From Syntrophales bacterium (GTDB taxonomy: Bacteria; Desulfobacterota; Syntrophia; Syntrophales; UBA5619), in NCBI GenBank assembly GCA_023229765.1, contig JALNYO010000026.1, forward strand, positions 1 through 47,017: a DNA stretch of 47,017 nt, in the 5' to 3' direction. Within the stretch, counting starts at the first letter, position 1, and every line of letters begins with the position of its first letter. The position numbers and the translations under genes are program-made. Positions 8,871 through 16,428 of the stretch are shown piece by piece. The notes under the pieces were generated by a model, which was not told the origin of the DNA, ran no database searches, and saw only the letters and a program-made list of their open reading frames with translations.

Positions 8871-9398
8871 CTACCTTGCCCATTTTGGGCAGGTTACTTT
8901 GATGAACTCATCCATTTGGCCTGTAAATCGCTCGTTCCCTTTTTGTTTTTGCCAATTTCTGAGAACAAAATCGAAGCATTCACCGGCTACGTCAGATGCC
9001 CAATCCCGGAATTCGGATTTTGCTTCCTTGTCAAATCTGTAAAGTCCTTGAAGAACTCCCATGCAATATAACTTCTCCTCCTCGTGCAGTCCAAGGTTAT
9101 GATATCTCATGATTTGGTCGCTAAATGGGTCAATCTCCTCCTCAACCATTTCCATGGCCATGTCTTCGGGAGAGGTGTATCCATCGCTGTGCGAACCGGA
9201 CCTATCCCATAACTCATGTACGTCGATTGACTCCAAAGCGAAAAACAGGTCCTCGGCAATCTCATCAGGATCGACCGGGGCTAGTAGTTTTTCCGCCTCG
9301 CTAACAATTATCTCCCTAACATCACTTCGTTTCTCCAAAAGCACCTTTAATATGTGGAAAGCCTGATCCGAAGTAATGTTGGCCAATATGTCTTTCAA
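8871..9398 (-). CDS. Conserved protein of unknown function (acidic, 175 aa)
   Basis: Acidic soluble protein without a recognised domain. The phrases EIAEDLFFALESIDVHELWDRSG, with its Asp/Glu-rich centre, and EEKLYCMGVLQGLYRFDKEAKSEFRDW look like a known but uncharacterised family. The start is a TTG at 9398, chosen because a full GGAGG lies five bases upstream (GGAGGAATAC then TTG) and no ATG is placed better. The 132 bases upstream to the BRO-N gene hold no clear gene. Function unknown; the island setting suggests an accessory role. Confidence 0.7.
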   Translation of the reverse strand: MKDILANITSDQAFHILKVLLEKRSDVREIIVSEAEKLLAPVDPDEIAEDLFFALESIDVHELWDRSGSHSDGYTSPEDMAMEMVEEEIDPFSDQIMRYHNLGLHEEEKLYCMGVLQGLYRFDKEAKSEFRDWASDVAGECFDFVLRNWQKQKGNERFTGQMDEFIKVTCPKWAR

Positions 9399-9530
9399 GT
9401 ATTCCTCCTACTCTGGAAGGGCACATCTCTCTCCTTCCGGCGTGCCTTCGGCTCAATTACATACAGCCAGCAGTCGCTGGACTTGCCCGGCAACTTGCAA
9501 GGTGTCAGTATCGGCCAATTCCCTTAGCCA

Positions 9531-10376
9531 CTACGTTTTTATGATCTGCTTTGGCTTCCGTGCCGGCGGAAGATAGTTATCACCGGTAATGATGCTTTTA
9601 CCCGTTTTGGATTCCAGTTGCAGGCGGGCGCTTTTTGCTATCCGGCCGCCTTTAATTCCGGCCTCTTCGTTTTCGGGCATGCCGGTGGCATTGACGCTTT
9701 CGGCAATTTGCCGTGTTGACAGTTCTGCCAGAGCCGTAAAGATAAGCTCCGCTTCAGTCATATGATCACGCAGATTCTGTGTTTTAAGTCCTTTGATGCC
9801 TTTGTGTTTCTTCACTGAGACACCACTCCATTCCTGATGAATGATATTCGTGAGAATAGCGTACTCATCTTCTTTGGTGATTTCATGTTCTTTCCAGTAA
9901 TCGGTAAGCTTGTTGCGGGTTTCCTGCCCCATCATGCGTTGCTGGATCCACTTCTCGCTTCTGCCGTGCTGCTGCCAATATTCACGGGCACGGTCCAGCG
10001 AACGGGCAGGGTCGCTCATATCCTGCAGGCGTTCATAACCGACTTTTGCGAGCCAGAGCTTGATCGGCTCTGCCTTGGGACTCGGAACAGATTGTATCAG
10101 GCGCAAAAGTGTTTCCGGATCGGCAACGTCGGTAAGGCGCATCTTGCCGTCTTCTGCAACCATCTTCAAACGGTTACATTTTGTAACCGTTTGACTGCCT
10201 TCCTTGTTTAGTCGATTTTTCAACACTTTCCAATAGTTTCTTGCCGCTTGATAATCCGGCTGCTGGATCAGAGCCGCGACAATATCGACGACTGAAAAAT
10301 ACCACCTTTCATTCTCCTCGTCGTAATGACGTCGGATTTTATAGCTTTCAAAAACGGCCAAGGCAATATCATTCAT
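9531..10376 (-). CDS. BRO-N domain protein (phage antirepressor-like)
   Basis: The N-terminal 110 residues (AVFESYKIRRHYDEENERWYFSV, cut here, then VDIVAALIQQPDYQAARNYWKVLKNRL) match the BRO-N/antirepressor fold of phage and mobile DNA proteins. The C-terminal half (YWKEHEITKEDEYAILTNII, then KGLKTQNLRDHMTEAELI) resembles the DinD-like tail found in chromosomal BRO proteins near restriction loci. The 281-residue frame looks intact, and AGGAGG lies upstream of ATG 10376. Likely DNA-binding; target and role unknown. Its upstream neighbour is a truncated restriction-associated protein. Confidence 0.8.
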   Translation of the reverse strand: MNDIALAVFESYKIRRHYDEENERWYFSVVDIVAALIQQPDYQAARNYWKVLKNRLNKEGSQTVTKCNRLKMVAEDGKMRLTDVADPETLLRLIQSVPSPKAEPIKLWLAKVGYERLQDMSDPARSLDRAREYWQQHGRSEKWIQQRMMGQETRNKLTDYWKEHEITKEDEYAILTNIIHQEWSGVSVKKHKGIKGLKTQNLRDHMTEAELIFTALAELSTRQIAESVNATGMPENEEAGIKGGRIAKSARLQLESKTGKSIITGDNYLPPARKPKQIIKT

Positions 10377-10475
10377 GGATTTTATCCTCCTGATTCTTTT
10401 TCACGTCTCTTTGCCCCAGACGCCAGTGAACGACTCCACGCTGTCATAGAACCGCTCGTCAATGTCCCCAAATCC
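10377..10475 (-). pseudogene. Fragment of a second copy of the 8247-8810 gene
   Basis: Reading the minus strand, a frame encodes NAGFGDIDERFYDSVES and then leaves the homology as FTGVWGKET and a stop. Bases 10432-10472 match 8420-8460 at most positions, with differences mainly at third codon positions. No start or RBS belongs to it. It lies inside the tail of the preceding truncated gene in another frame, so it is a recombination relic. Confidence 0.7.
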
Positions 10476-10956
10476 GGCATTGAGAAGAGGGTTCAAGACT
10501 TGGTGCCCCGCTGCCGGTGCGCGCGTTGATGGTGTCAATGACGATATCCAGGATCGCCTTACGCAGCAGTGCAGCACGCTCGCTCTCCAGCATCAGCATA
10601 ACCAAGTTCAGAAAGGCACGGAAGTCAAAGGTGCCGATTATGGGCGTTTTGATGTTAACGAAATTCATTTCGTTAACATCCATCGTGGAAATCGATGACT
10701 TTAATGTTTTCAATCGGTTATCACGTATCACCTCGTACCCGTTTTGGCGCAGTTCGTCCCCGAATTTTTCGATGTAGTTGTCCACCGTGCGGGGAGTCAC
10801 CTCGAAAAAGGAAGCCACCTGTTCCTTGAGTACAACGCTCTTTCCTTCAAAAGGGATGCCGCTGATCCGGGTCGCCTTCTCGATCTCCTGGAGAGCGTAA
10901 GGGTTGTTGAGAATGTTCTGGCGGTGGACGGACGAGTTGGTCAGGTCTTTTGTCAT
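10459..10956 (-). pseudogene. Truncated type I restriction-associated DNA-binding protein
   Basis: Residues 1 to about 143 look like the N-terminal part of a roughly 330-residue DNA-binding protein often found beside type I restriction genes (a family I know from memory). An HTH-like stretch, KEQVASFFEVTPRTVDNYI, is followed by FDFRAFLNLVMLMLESERAALLRK and IDTINARTG. Homology stops there: the tail SGAPSLEPSSQCRIWGH is unrelated and runs through DNA that in another frame encodes a piece of the 8247-8810 family. A GGGG run at the junction is consistent with a one-base shift. The start ATG 10956 has GGAGA upstream. A short DNA-binding product could still be made. Confidence 0.7.
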
Positions 10957-10999
10957 GGCCGAATCTCCAACATCTTGTTAATAATACGCATTCAATTTT

Positions 11000-11092
11000 C
11001 TATTTCATCTGCCGGATCGCACTTCCGGCCTTGGTTTTAAACCCCTCGAATTCGAGGGAATTAAAATCAGGGTTATTGAGCCGCTTCCAGAA
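11000..11092 (-). pseudogene. Relic of a KilA-N gene carrying an imperfect 32-bp palindrome
   Basis: The frame 11080-11000 encodes LNNPDFNSLEFEGFKTKAG and then SAIRQMK and a stop. It matches LNNPDFNSVEFDGIK of the KilA-N protein at 15579-16412. At DNA level 11046-11091 and 16188-16233 agree at most positions. The relic overlaps the end of the ATPase pseudogene, so that gene's last codons may come from it. The palindrome occupies 11035-11066 with 14 of 16 pairs matched. Confidence 0.75.
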
Positions 11093-12372
11093 TCAACCGC
11101 TTCAGCGAGACAACCACGGCACGCCCTTTCTCTGTAAGTCGGTACTGCTGGAGACGACTATTGGGTTTATCGGGAATGGTGTATTGGATCAGATCCGCCT
11201 CCAGCGCAGGTCGAAGGTAATCGTTCGCGAAATGCATGCGGTCTTTGAGTACGAGCGTGCTCATGAGCTCGGCACGGGACATATCACCGATCAAAGCCTC
11301 CAGCAGCCGACTGACTTGCGGGGTGACTTGCGGGGTCAAAGCATCAGCCAATTCCGCCAACTCTAAATCGGCTACCTCCAATGCCGCCGGATGCACCGGC
11401 AGGTGTACCATAAAGTAGCTATGGTCTTCGTCGAAGTCAAATTCGGCAGGAGGCGAGCCGTTGGCCTTCATGGCAGCGATGATCTTGGGAATGCCGGTGG
11501 AACGGACTTCGGTGAACTCCAGCTCCTTCAGGAACTCGCCGATGCGCCGATTCCGGTAGCGTCGAGGCATGGCCTTTCCGACCCGAAGCTGCTCCAGGCG
11601 CACGGAACGGTCGGGACCGGGGTAACTCAAAACCACCAACTCGTCATGCATAATGCGGATTTCCACCGGCTCCCGGACATCGTAGCCGCGGTGGTAAACG
11701 GCATTCACCACCGCTTCTTCAATGGCGATGTAAGGAATATTCTCGACGCGGGAGGACTCGGCGCGCCCCGGATGCTTGATGACGGTTTCGCTGACAAAGT
11801 TGCGCTTGATGTAATCCAGCGCGTCACGGGTCATCCGCGGCAAAGGCCCCTTGAATATCTTTTCGGAGAACTTGTTGCCGCCCGGTCCTTCCTCGGGGAA
11901 CCAGACCACGTCAATCTGCATCATTCGCTCCTTTTGCCCGGACGGTACTGGAGCCTTTGCGGATGAAATAGCCGTACTCTTTATCGTTCTTGCCCAACTT
12001 GAGCTTTGCCCTGTACGGGCGGGTCTGGCCACCCGGCGCCCAGATCAGAAGGATGGTGCGCCCGTCGATTTCATAGGGTACGACGATAGCGTGGTAGTCC
12101 GGCTGGATGGCGCTGTGTCCGAGGTTGAGAATCCCCTTCTGGATGGCGTCTATGCTGCCGGGGTCAAGCCCTTTGGGCGACAAAACCGGCTGTCCGCTCT
12201 TCTCCCCAACCCCGACAACGATATAGCCGCCGCCCAGATTGTGGAAGTCGTTGGCAAAGGCGCAGATCGTATGCAGCGTGCCGAGGGGGTTCCACCCCTC
12301 CTTAAACTCCGGTCGCTCCCATTCGACACTCTTGCCGCGGAGCAGTTCATGGACATTGATCGGTAATGGCAT
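11073..12372 (-). pseudogene. Broken AlbA_2-domain ATP-binding regulator (internal deletion and frameshift)
   Basis: Two frames together make one recognisable protein. Frame 1 (12372-11911) has the AlbA_2/Schlafen-like start: ELLRGKSVEWERPEFKEGW, then FANDFHNLGGGYIVVGV. Frame 2 continues from IDVVWFPEEGPGG through YIAIEEAVVNAVYHRGYD (GHKL-like ATPase part) to a winged-helix C-terminus ending in a stop at 11073. At the junction near 11920, frame 1 ends KGANDAD and stops. From memory, intact relatives have several dozen residues between these points, so an internal deletion plus frameshift is inferred. AAAGGAGCGA before ATG 11924 could let a ribosome restart and make the second half alone (11924-11073). 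Confidence 0.8.
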
Positions 12373-12382
12373 TCAGGTTCCC

Positions 12383-12502
12383 TCACAATCGCCCACCGTC
12401 CGGCAGGAGGATGTAATCCCATGCAGGGCCATAGGTAAAAATGGGGGGCGCTTCCCGAATAAAATCAGTCTTAATGATAAACATGAGGAAGCGTCCTTCC
12501 AT
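12383..12502 (-). CDS. Possible 39-residue peptide (weak)
   Basis: A short frame beginning MEGRFLMFIIKTDFIREAPP and ending DYILLPDGGRL with a TGA, in the 314-base gap between the DUF262 partner gene and the ATPase pseudogene. GGAAATGG lies just upstream, and a second ATG (at 12484) has GAAGGA nine bases before it. It may be the remnant of a longer gene. I do not recognise it. Confidence 0.25.
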   Translation of the reverse strand: MEGRFLMFIIKTDFIREAPPIFTYGPAWDYILLPDGGRL

Positions 12503-12686
12503 TTCCAAATTATGGCGAATTCGTCATTCTTAGAAGTCGAAAACTGGAGACACTATACTGGTCTCTGCAATAACTGGTATGGATATCCCCAGATTTACAC
12601 ATGTTTCCGACAGGTTCCAGGAGCGAACCGACCAAGCACTCGACGTGACGGCCGGTAGGGATTCGCTGCACCTTATTTGTTCTGCT
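12503..12686. other. Rest of the gap downstream of the DUF262 module
   Basis: Together with 12373-12502 this forms 314 bases without an assured gene. It holds a 5-bp inverted repeat (GAGAC/GTCTC) near 12550 but no clear terminator or promoter. Probably eroded coding DNA. Confidence 0.35.
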
Positions 12687-13031
12687 TCATTTTTCTGCTC
12701 GATTGTCGCGGGGAAGCGTCCCATTCCTGAGACGGTTTTCATATGACTCCTCCTCCTTGCAACGATTGATGATCGTTGTTTCTTCAATTGGTTCTCCCAT
12801 CGTCCAGTAAAGTAATCCATCTTCGGCGAAGTAGGTGAGAACGCGTTGGTAAAAGCTCTGCTCTATACCGTGTTGACGGATGTGGCGGGACAAAGCTTCG
12901 AAGAGCACTCTGTCGACCCGGTCTCGAACCAGATACTCGTGGGGCCATTCCGGCATTGTCTTGGCAAAAGTCCATTGCGAGGATTCGATGAACTTCCGCA
13001 AAGCATCTGGCAAAGCAATTGAATCATTCAT
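12687..13031 (-). CDS. Small partner protein of the DUF262 nuclease (unknown function)
   Basis: A 114-residue basic/acidic soluble protein, recognised only as a recurrent conserved hypothetical: SSQWTFAKTMPEWPHEYLVR, then YFAEDGLLYWTMGEPIEETT, then IINRCKEEESYENRLRNG. No catalytic motif is evident. Its ATG overlaps the stop codon of the upstream DUF262/DUF1524 gene (TAATG), which implies coupled translation and a shared role. It may be an immunity, specificity or regulatory subunit; this is inference from position only. Confidence 0.75.
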   Translation of the reverse strand: MNDSIALPDALRKFIESSQWTFAKTMPEWPHEYLVRDRVDRVLFEALSRHIRQHGIEQSFYQRVLTYFAEDGLLYWTMGEPIEETTIINRCKEEESYENRLRNGTLPRDNRAEK

Positions 13032-15139
13032 TATTCGCTCGCGTCCTCAAAGTTCAAGAAGAGCAATTTCTCTCGTTCCTCGTCGTTCTTGAAGCAGAAG
13101 TTCCATCGCTCCTCCATGAACTTGAGCAGATTATTCCCTCTATCCCTGATTTGACCAGGTCCCCATGAAGGGTTTTTGGAAGAAACTTCGATCTCCGAGT
13201 GGGAACCGTTGGAATAACCGTTGCGGATCTTCTTCCCCGTCGAGTCGTACTTGACACACTTTTTGTCATTAAAACGGTCGTTCTGGAGCGACGCATTGAT
13301 TGACATTGAGAGCAAGAGCAAATTGCCCAATGACGCTCTGTAAAGCTGACGGTGTTCATTTTCGATAGCGACGAAGGAAGAAGCCCACTTGTCGGTCTCC
13401 GTCTGCGGGTAAATGTGCTCGATGGAAAGCTTGTCTTTCTCCGTTTTCAGAAGATCACTCCACTCGACCTTCTTTGGAAGGCCTTCAGAGAGACTCGTTT
13501 CATACTCGTAGAGGAAATAACGTAGAGCAGGCCACCCGTAGTAGCCGGAACCCCCTTTGAACTTCTTGAAGAGGCTGTTGTAGAAATCACTGATCCTGAA
13601 CGTCTTATCTTCGTTCAGGGTATAAGACAGCCTCTTCTCCAGTTTCATAATAATATCTTCCGGTGTGATGCGTTCGTGGTCGTCTTTGTTGTACAACTGT
13701 CTGGCGGCATTATAAAATTCGCTGCTCCCGTAATTTGCCATTACGGAGTTCATACGGAAAATGACGAAAATGAATCGCTCGATTTTCTTGAAAATACAGA
13801 TGCGTGCGGTCTCATTTTTTTCTTTCTTGAGAACAGACATGACCAACGGTCTGAAATAGCCGATACCGATTCGGTTGAGGCGATCAATCCATTGTCGCTC
13901 ATCAACAGACATGCCCGTTGCGAGGTCGGGATAGAAAGAATTGAACCAATGAACGGCGGAATCCTTCAAGCTATTTGCAAAGTTTTTGATTTCCGTTGGC
14001 TGTAGCTGAGCTAAGGTTGTGATCGTTCCATCCTCAGCATCGTCTCCGTTCTCATAATCGGAGTCGTCTATGCCTTGCTCGGATTGTATCTCTTCTGGTG
14101 TTTCCAGAAGCACCTCCCGTGCAACTTTTTTGAGAACCTTCTTTGGTGTGAACTGCTCATTCAGCAGGAAACGGATGTAATCTTGTCCGGTTTTCCGAGA
14201 ATATTTATAAAACATTATCCAGTGTGCTCGCAGGAAGTCGTTATCGTTGAGAGGACGTACCTTGTTCCTGCCAAGCTGGCGATACACCTCCTTCCACGCG
14301 TCGTTAATGGTCTCTCTCAGATTCTTCCTTGCTGCAGCGTCCAGTTCCTCGTCGCTGTAAAGAGTGGTCAGGTAAATCAGACGATTTTTGAGTAGTTCCA
14401 GATCTGAGAGCTTCTTGCCCCGGTTATTCATGGTTTCGAAGGCGACAAAAACATCAAACTCATCTTTGATTACATATTCATTGAAGAGGAAACGCCTGGT
14501 CAGCTTTTTATATACGTCTCGGAGTCCTTCAAATCCTTCCTGCTCATGCAGTTCTTGAAGTTGTTCGGTGAAGTAAGTTTTTGCATTACTTAGATTGAGC
14601 GTGTAGAAGGTTTCTTCCACGCATCCGCCACCCTCCTCGCCAAAAATTCGGAACTGCAGGTAATTTTGAATAGCGATGTCGCTCTCGTAACCGAATATGT
14701 AGGTGCGATATTGGTAACCATTGGGTTTGATCCTGAAAAGATATCGACTTGTTAAGTCCAGTACGCTCAGGCTTTCGGTTATGTAGATATTCTCATCGGG
14801 TTTTCCATTATTCTCGGGCAGGGCTTTGATGAAATCAACAAAAGCTTGCAGGAAGATGATGAACGTGGTCAGACGCTGCTGCCCATCGACGACGTGATAA
14901 ACATGATAGGCATGGTCATCTACCAAAAAAAACTCTTTGTCGCCTTTCTCAATATCGCTATCCGGGATTTGCTTCAGGGTAAGTACGCCGGTGTAATGTG
15001 ACCGATTGTCGGAAAGATTGAGCAGGTCCTCCCAAAAATCCTTGAGGTGTTCTCGTCGCCAGGCATAGCCCCGTTGATAGTCGGGTATGCGGAATATCTT
15101 CTCTTTGAACAAACTGTCGAGGGATTTTGGCTCTTCCAT
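13031..15139 (-). CDS. GmrSD-like nuclease, DUF262 (GmrS) plus DUF1524 (GmrD/HNH) fusion
   Basis: A 702-residue protein with the architecture of single-chain type IV (modification-dependent) restriction or anti-phage enzymes. The DUF262 part has IPDYQRGYAW at 18-27 and VDGQQRLTT at 84-92, the ParB-like nucleotide-handling motifs of this family. The DUF1524 part has LSIEHIYPQ near 572, the His-Pro motif of the beta-beta-alpha nuclease, followed by LGNLLLLSMSINASLQNDRF with the conserved Asn residues. The frame is intact although its neighbours are decayed. GAAGGAATTGAA precedes ATG 15139. A sigma-70 type promoter lies about 100 bases upstream. Likely a defence nuclease acting on modified foreign DNA; substrate unknown. 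Confidence 0.88.
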   Translation of the reverse strand: MEEPKSLDSLFKEKIFRIPDYQRGYAWRREHLKDFWEDLLNLSDNRSHYTGVLTLKQIPDSDIEKGDKEFFLVDDHAYHVYHVVDGQQRLTTFIIFLQAFVDFIKALPENNGKPDENIYITESLSVLDLTSRYLFRIKPNGYQYRTYIFGYESDIAIQNYLQFRIFGEEGGGCVEETFYTLNLSNAKTYFTEQLQELHEQEGFEGLRDVYKKLTRRFLFNEYVIKDEFDVFVAFETMNNRGKKLSDLELLKNRLIYLTTLYSDEELDAAARKNLRETINDAWKEVYRQLGRNKVRPLNDNDFLRAHWIMFYKYSRKTGQDYIRFLLNEQFTPKKVLKKVAREVLLETPEEIQSEQGIDDSDYENGDDAEDGTITTLAQLQPTEIKNFANSLKDSAVHWFNSFYPDLATGMSVDERQWIDRLNRIGIGYFRPLVMSVLKKEKNETARICIFKKIERFIFVIFRMNSVMANYGSSEFYNAARQLYNKDDHERITPEDIIMKLEKRLSYTLNEDKTFRISDFYNSLFKKFKGGSGYYGWPALRYFLYEYETSLSEGLPKKVEWSDLLKTEKDKLSIEHIYPQTETDKWASSFVAIENEHRQLYRASLGNLLLLSMSINASLQNDRFNDKKCVKYDSTGKKIRNGYSNGSHSEIEVSSKNPSWGPGQIRDRGNNLLKFMEERWNFCFKNDEEREKLLFLNFEDASE

Positions 15140-15234
15140 TTCAATTCCTTCTTAATGAATATAACCATTTATTAACTTGCCCTTTTACTTGATGTCCGTT
15201 ATCAGACACACTTGGGTGCCAGCTTCGATAGGCA

Positions 15235-15263
15235 TGAATATGCCGGACTCTATGCTATGTCAA
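15235..15263 (-). promoter_or_regulatory. Candidate sigma-70 promoter for the DUF262 gene
   Basis: On the minus strand TTGACA (15263-15258), a 17-base spacer and TATTCA (15240-15235) point toward the nuclease gene, with an expected start near 15228 and a leader of about 90 bases. The -35 box lies within the last codons of the truncated hsdM frame, so the truncation may have created or exposed it. Confidence 0.5.
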
Positions 15264-15570
15264 GAACCAAAACGGCAGAAACTTCTCGAAAATCTGGGAC
15301 ATCCGTACTGGTTCCTGAGCCATAGGGCTTCAGGGTCTCGTGGCCGCCCAGGCCGGAGCGCATGAGTTTGGCCCAGCCATAGCGGGCAAACTCCCCGGCG
15401 AAAAATTTGCGCTTGCCGCCAAACTCCTCGCTCTCGACGTCCATGTCGTCCATGAACTTGTAGATCAGGGCAATGGTGATCTGCTCGACCTGGCTTTTGG
15501 GATCGGGCACCTTGCCGACGAGGATGTCGCGGGCGGTGTCGATGCGGCGTTTGGTGTCGGTGTCGAGCAT
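15250..15570 (-). pseudogene. hsdM: Truncated type I restriction methyltransferase (HsdM N-terminal part)
   Basis: Only the N-terminal helical domain of HsdM remains: TKRRIDTARDILVGKVPDP, then QITIALIYKFMDDMD, then GEFARYGWAKLMRSGLGGHE. After about residue 83 the sequence (GSGTSTDVPDFREVSAVLVLDIA) no longer fits the family and stops at 106 residues; intact HsdM proteins are about 450-550. The SAM-binding and NPPF/NPPY catalytic motifs are absent, so it cannot methylate. It follows the KilA-N gene by eight bases. Confidence 0.85.
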
Positions 15571-15578
15571 AGTTGTTG

Positions 15579-16412
15579 TTATTCCTTGATTTGTTTCAGT
15601 GCGGGCGCTGTGGTGAGTACCTGCATCTGGCGGATGGCGATTTCGTTCAGGCGTTTTAGACGGTCGCTCTGCGGGAGACCCATGTGGATAAACTCGGCGT
15701 TCATGCCCTCGATATTAGCCAGCACCAATAGCTGTTCGATAGTGGCATACTCGCGCATGTTCCCTTCAAGCTTGGGATTGACGTCCCGCCACTGTTTGGC
15801 GGTCTGGCCGAAAAGGGCGACATTTAAGAGGTCGGCCTCGCTGGCATAGGTGATGGCTGCTTGGGCGGAGGTTATGACCGCGGGAATGAGGTGCTCTTTG
15901 ATCGCGTCGGTATGAATGTGGTAGTTGAGCTTGGAAAGGGTACGGTTCAGGTTCCAGGCGAGTGACAGGCGGCGATTTTCATCTTCCTTGAGACGCTGGA
16001 ATTCCTTGATGAGGTAGAGTTTGAACTCAACCGATATCCAGGAAGCGAATTCAAAGGCGATGTCCTTGTGTGCGTAGGTGCCGCCGTAGCGTCCGGTGTG
16101 GGAAACGATGCCTATGGCTTTTGTCTTCTCTATCCACTGTTTCGGGGTCAGGGCGAAGCTATTCAACCCGGCCAGCATTTTAATTCCGTCGAATTCGACG
16201 GAATTAAAATCAGGGTTGTTGAGCTGCTCCCAAATACCGAGAAATTCAACTGTATTACGGTTTCTGAGCCAGTTGCGCACAAGGTCGTCGGAGCGGTCGG
16301 CGTTCTTGACACGTGCGATGTCTGTAAGGCAGATGAAGTCCGTTTCCTTCTGCGACAACACCGTGATAGCAGTGCCCTTTACTTCGATGGTTGATTTCCT
16401 GGTCTTGTCCAT
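15579..16412 (-). CDS. KilA-N domain protein embedded in a type I restriction locus
   Basis: A 277-residue protein with a KilA-N DNA-binding domain at roughly 15-135: DFICLTDIARVKNADRSDD, then LVRNWLRNRNTVEFLGIWE, then GRYGGTYAHKDIAFEFASW. A helical C-terminal part (EEQ-type, TYASEADLLNVALFGQTAKQWR) completes it. The frame is intact. AAAGGAGGAATCC precedes ATG 16412, 16 bases after the truncated hsdR stop, so the genes form one operon. Such proteins recur inside type I restriction loci, but their role is unknown. Residues 68-79 are encoded by a 34-bp perfect palindrome. Confidence 0.85.
   Translation of the reverse strand: MDKTRKSTIEVKGTAITVLSQKETDFICLTDIARVKNADRSDDLVRNWLRNRNTVEFLGIWEQLNNPDFNSVEFDGIKMLAGLNSFALTPKQWIEKTKAIGIVSHTGRYGGTYAHKDIAFEFASWISVEFKLYLIKEFQRLKEDENRRLSLAWNLNRTLSKLNYHIHTDAIKEHLIPAVITSAQAAITYASEADLLNVALFGQTAKQWRDVNPKLEGNMREYATIEQLLVLANIEGMNAEFIHMGLPQSDRLKRLNEIAIRQMQVLTTAPALKQIKE
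16177..16210. repeat. 34-bp perfect palindrome inside the KilA-N gene
   Basis: The sequence from 16177 to 16210 equals its own reverse complement over all 34 positions; its centre is CCGTCGAATTCGACGG, flanked by AATT and A/T arms. The next bases (C at both 16176 and 16211) break the symmetry. It encodes about 11 residues (DFNSVEFDGIK) in frame. A related copy with a changed but still complementary base pair is at 11035-11066. Confidence 0.92.
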
Positions 16413-16428
16413 GGATTCCTCCTTTACA

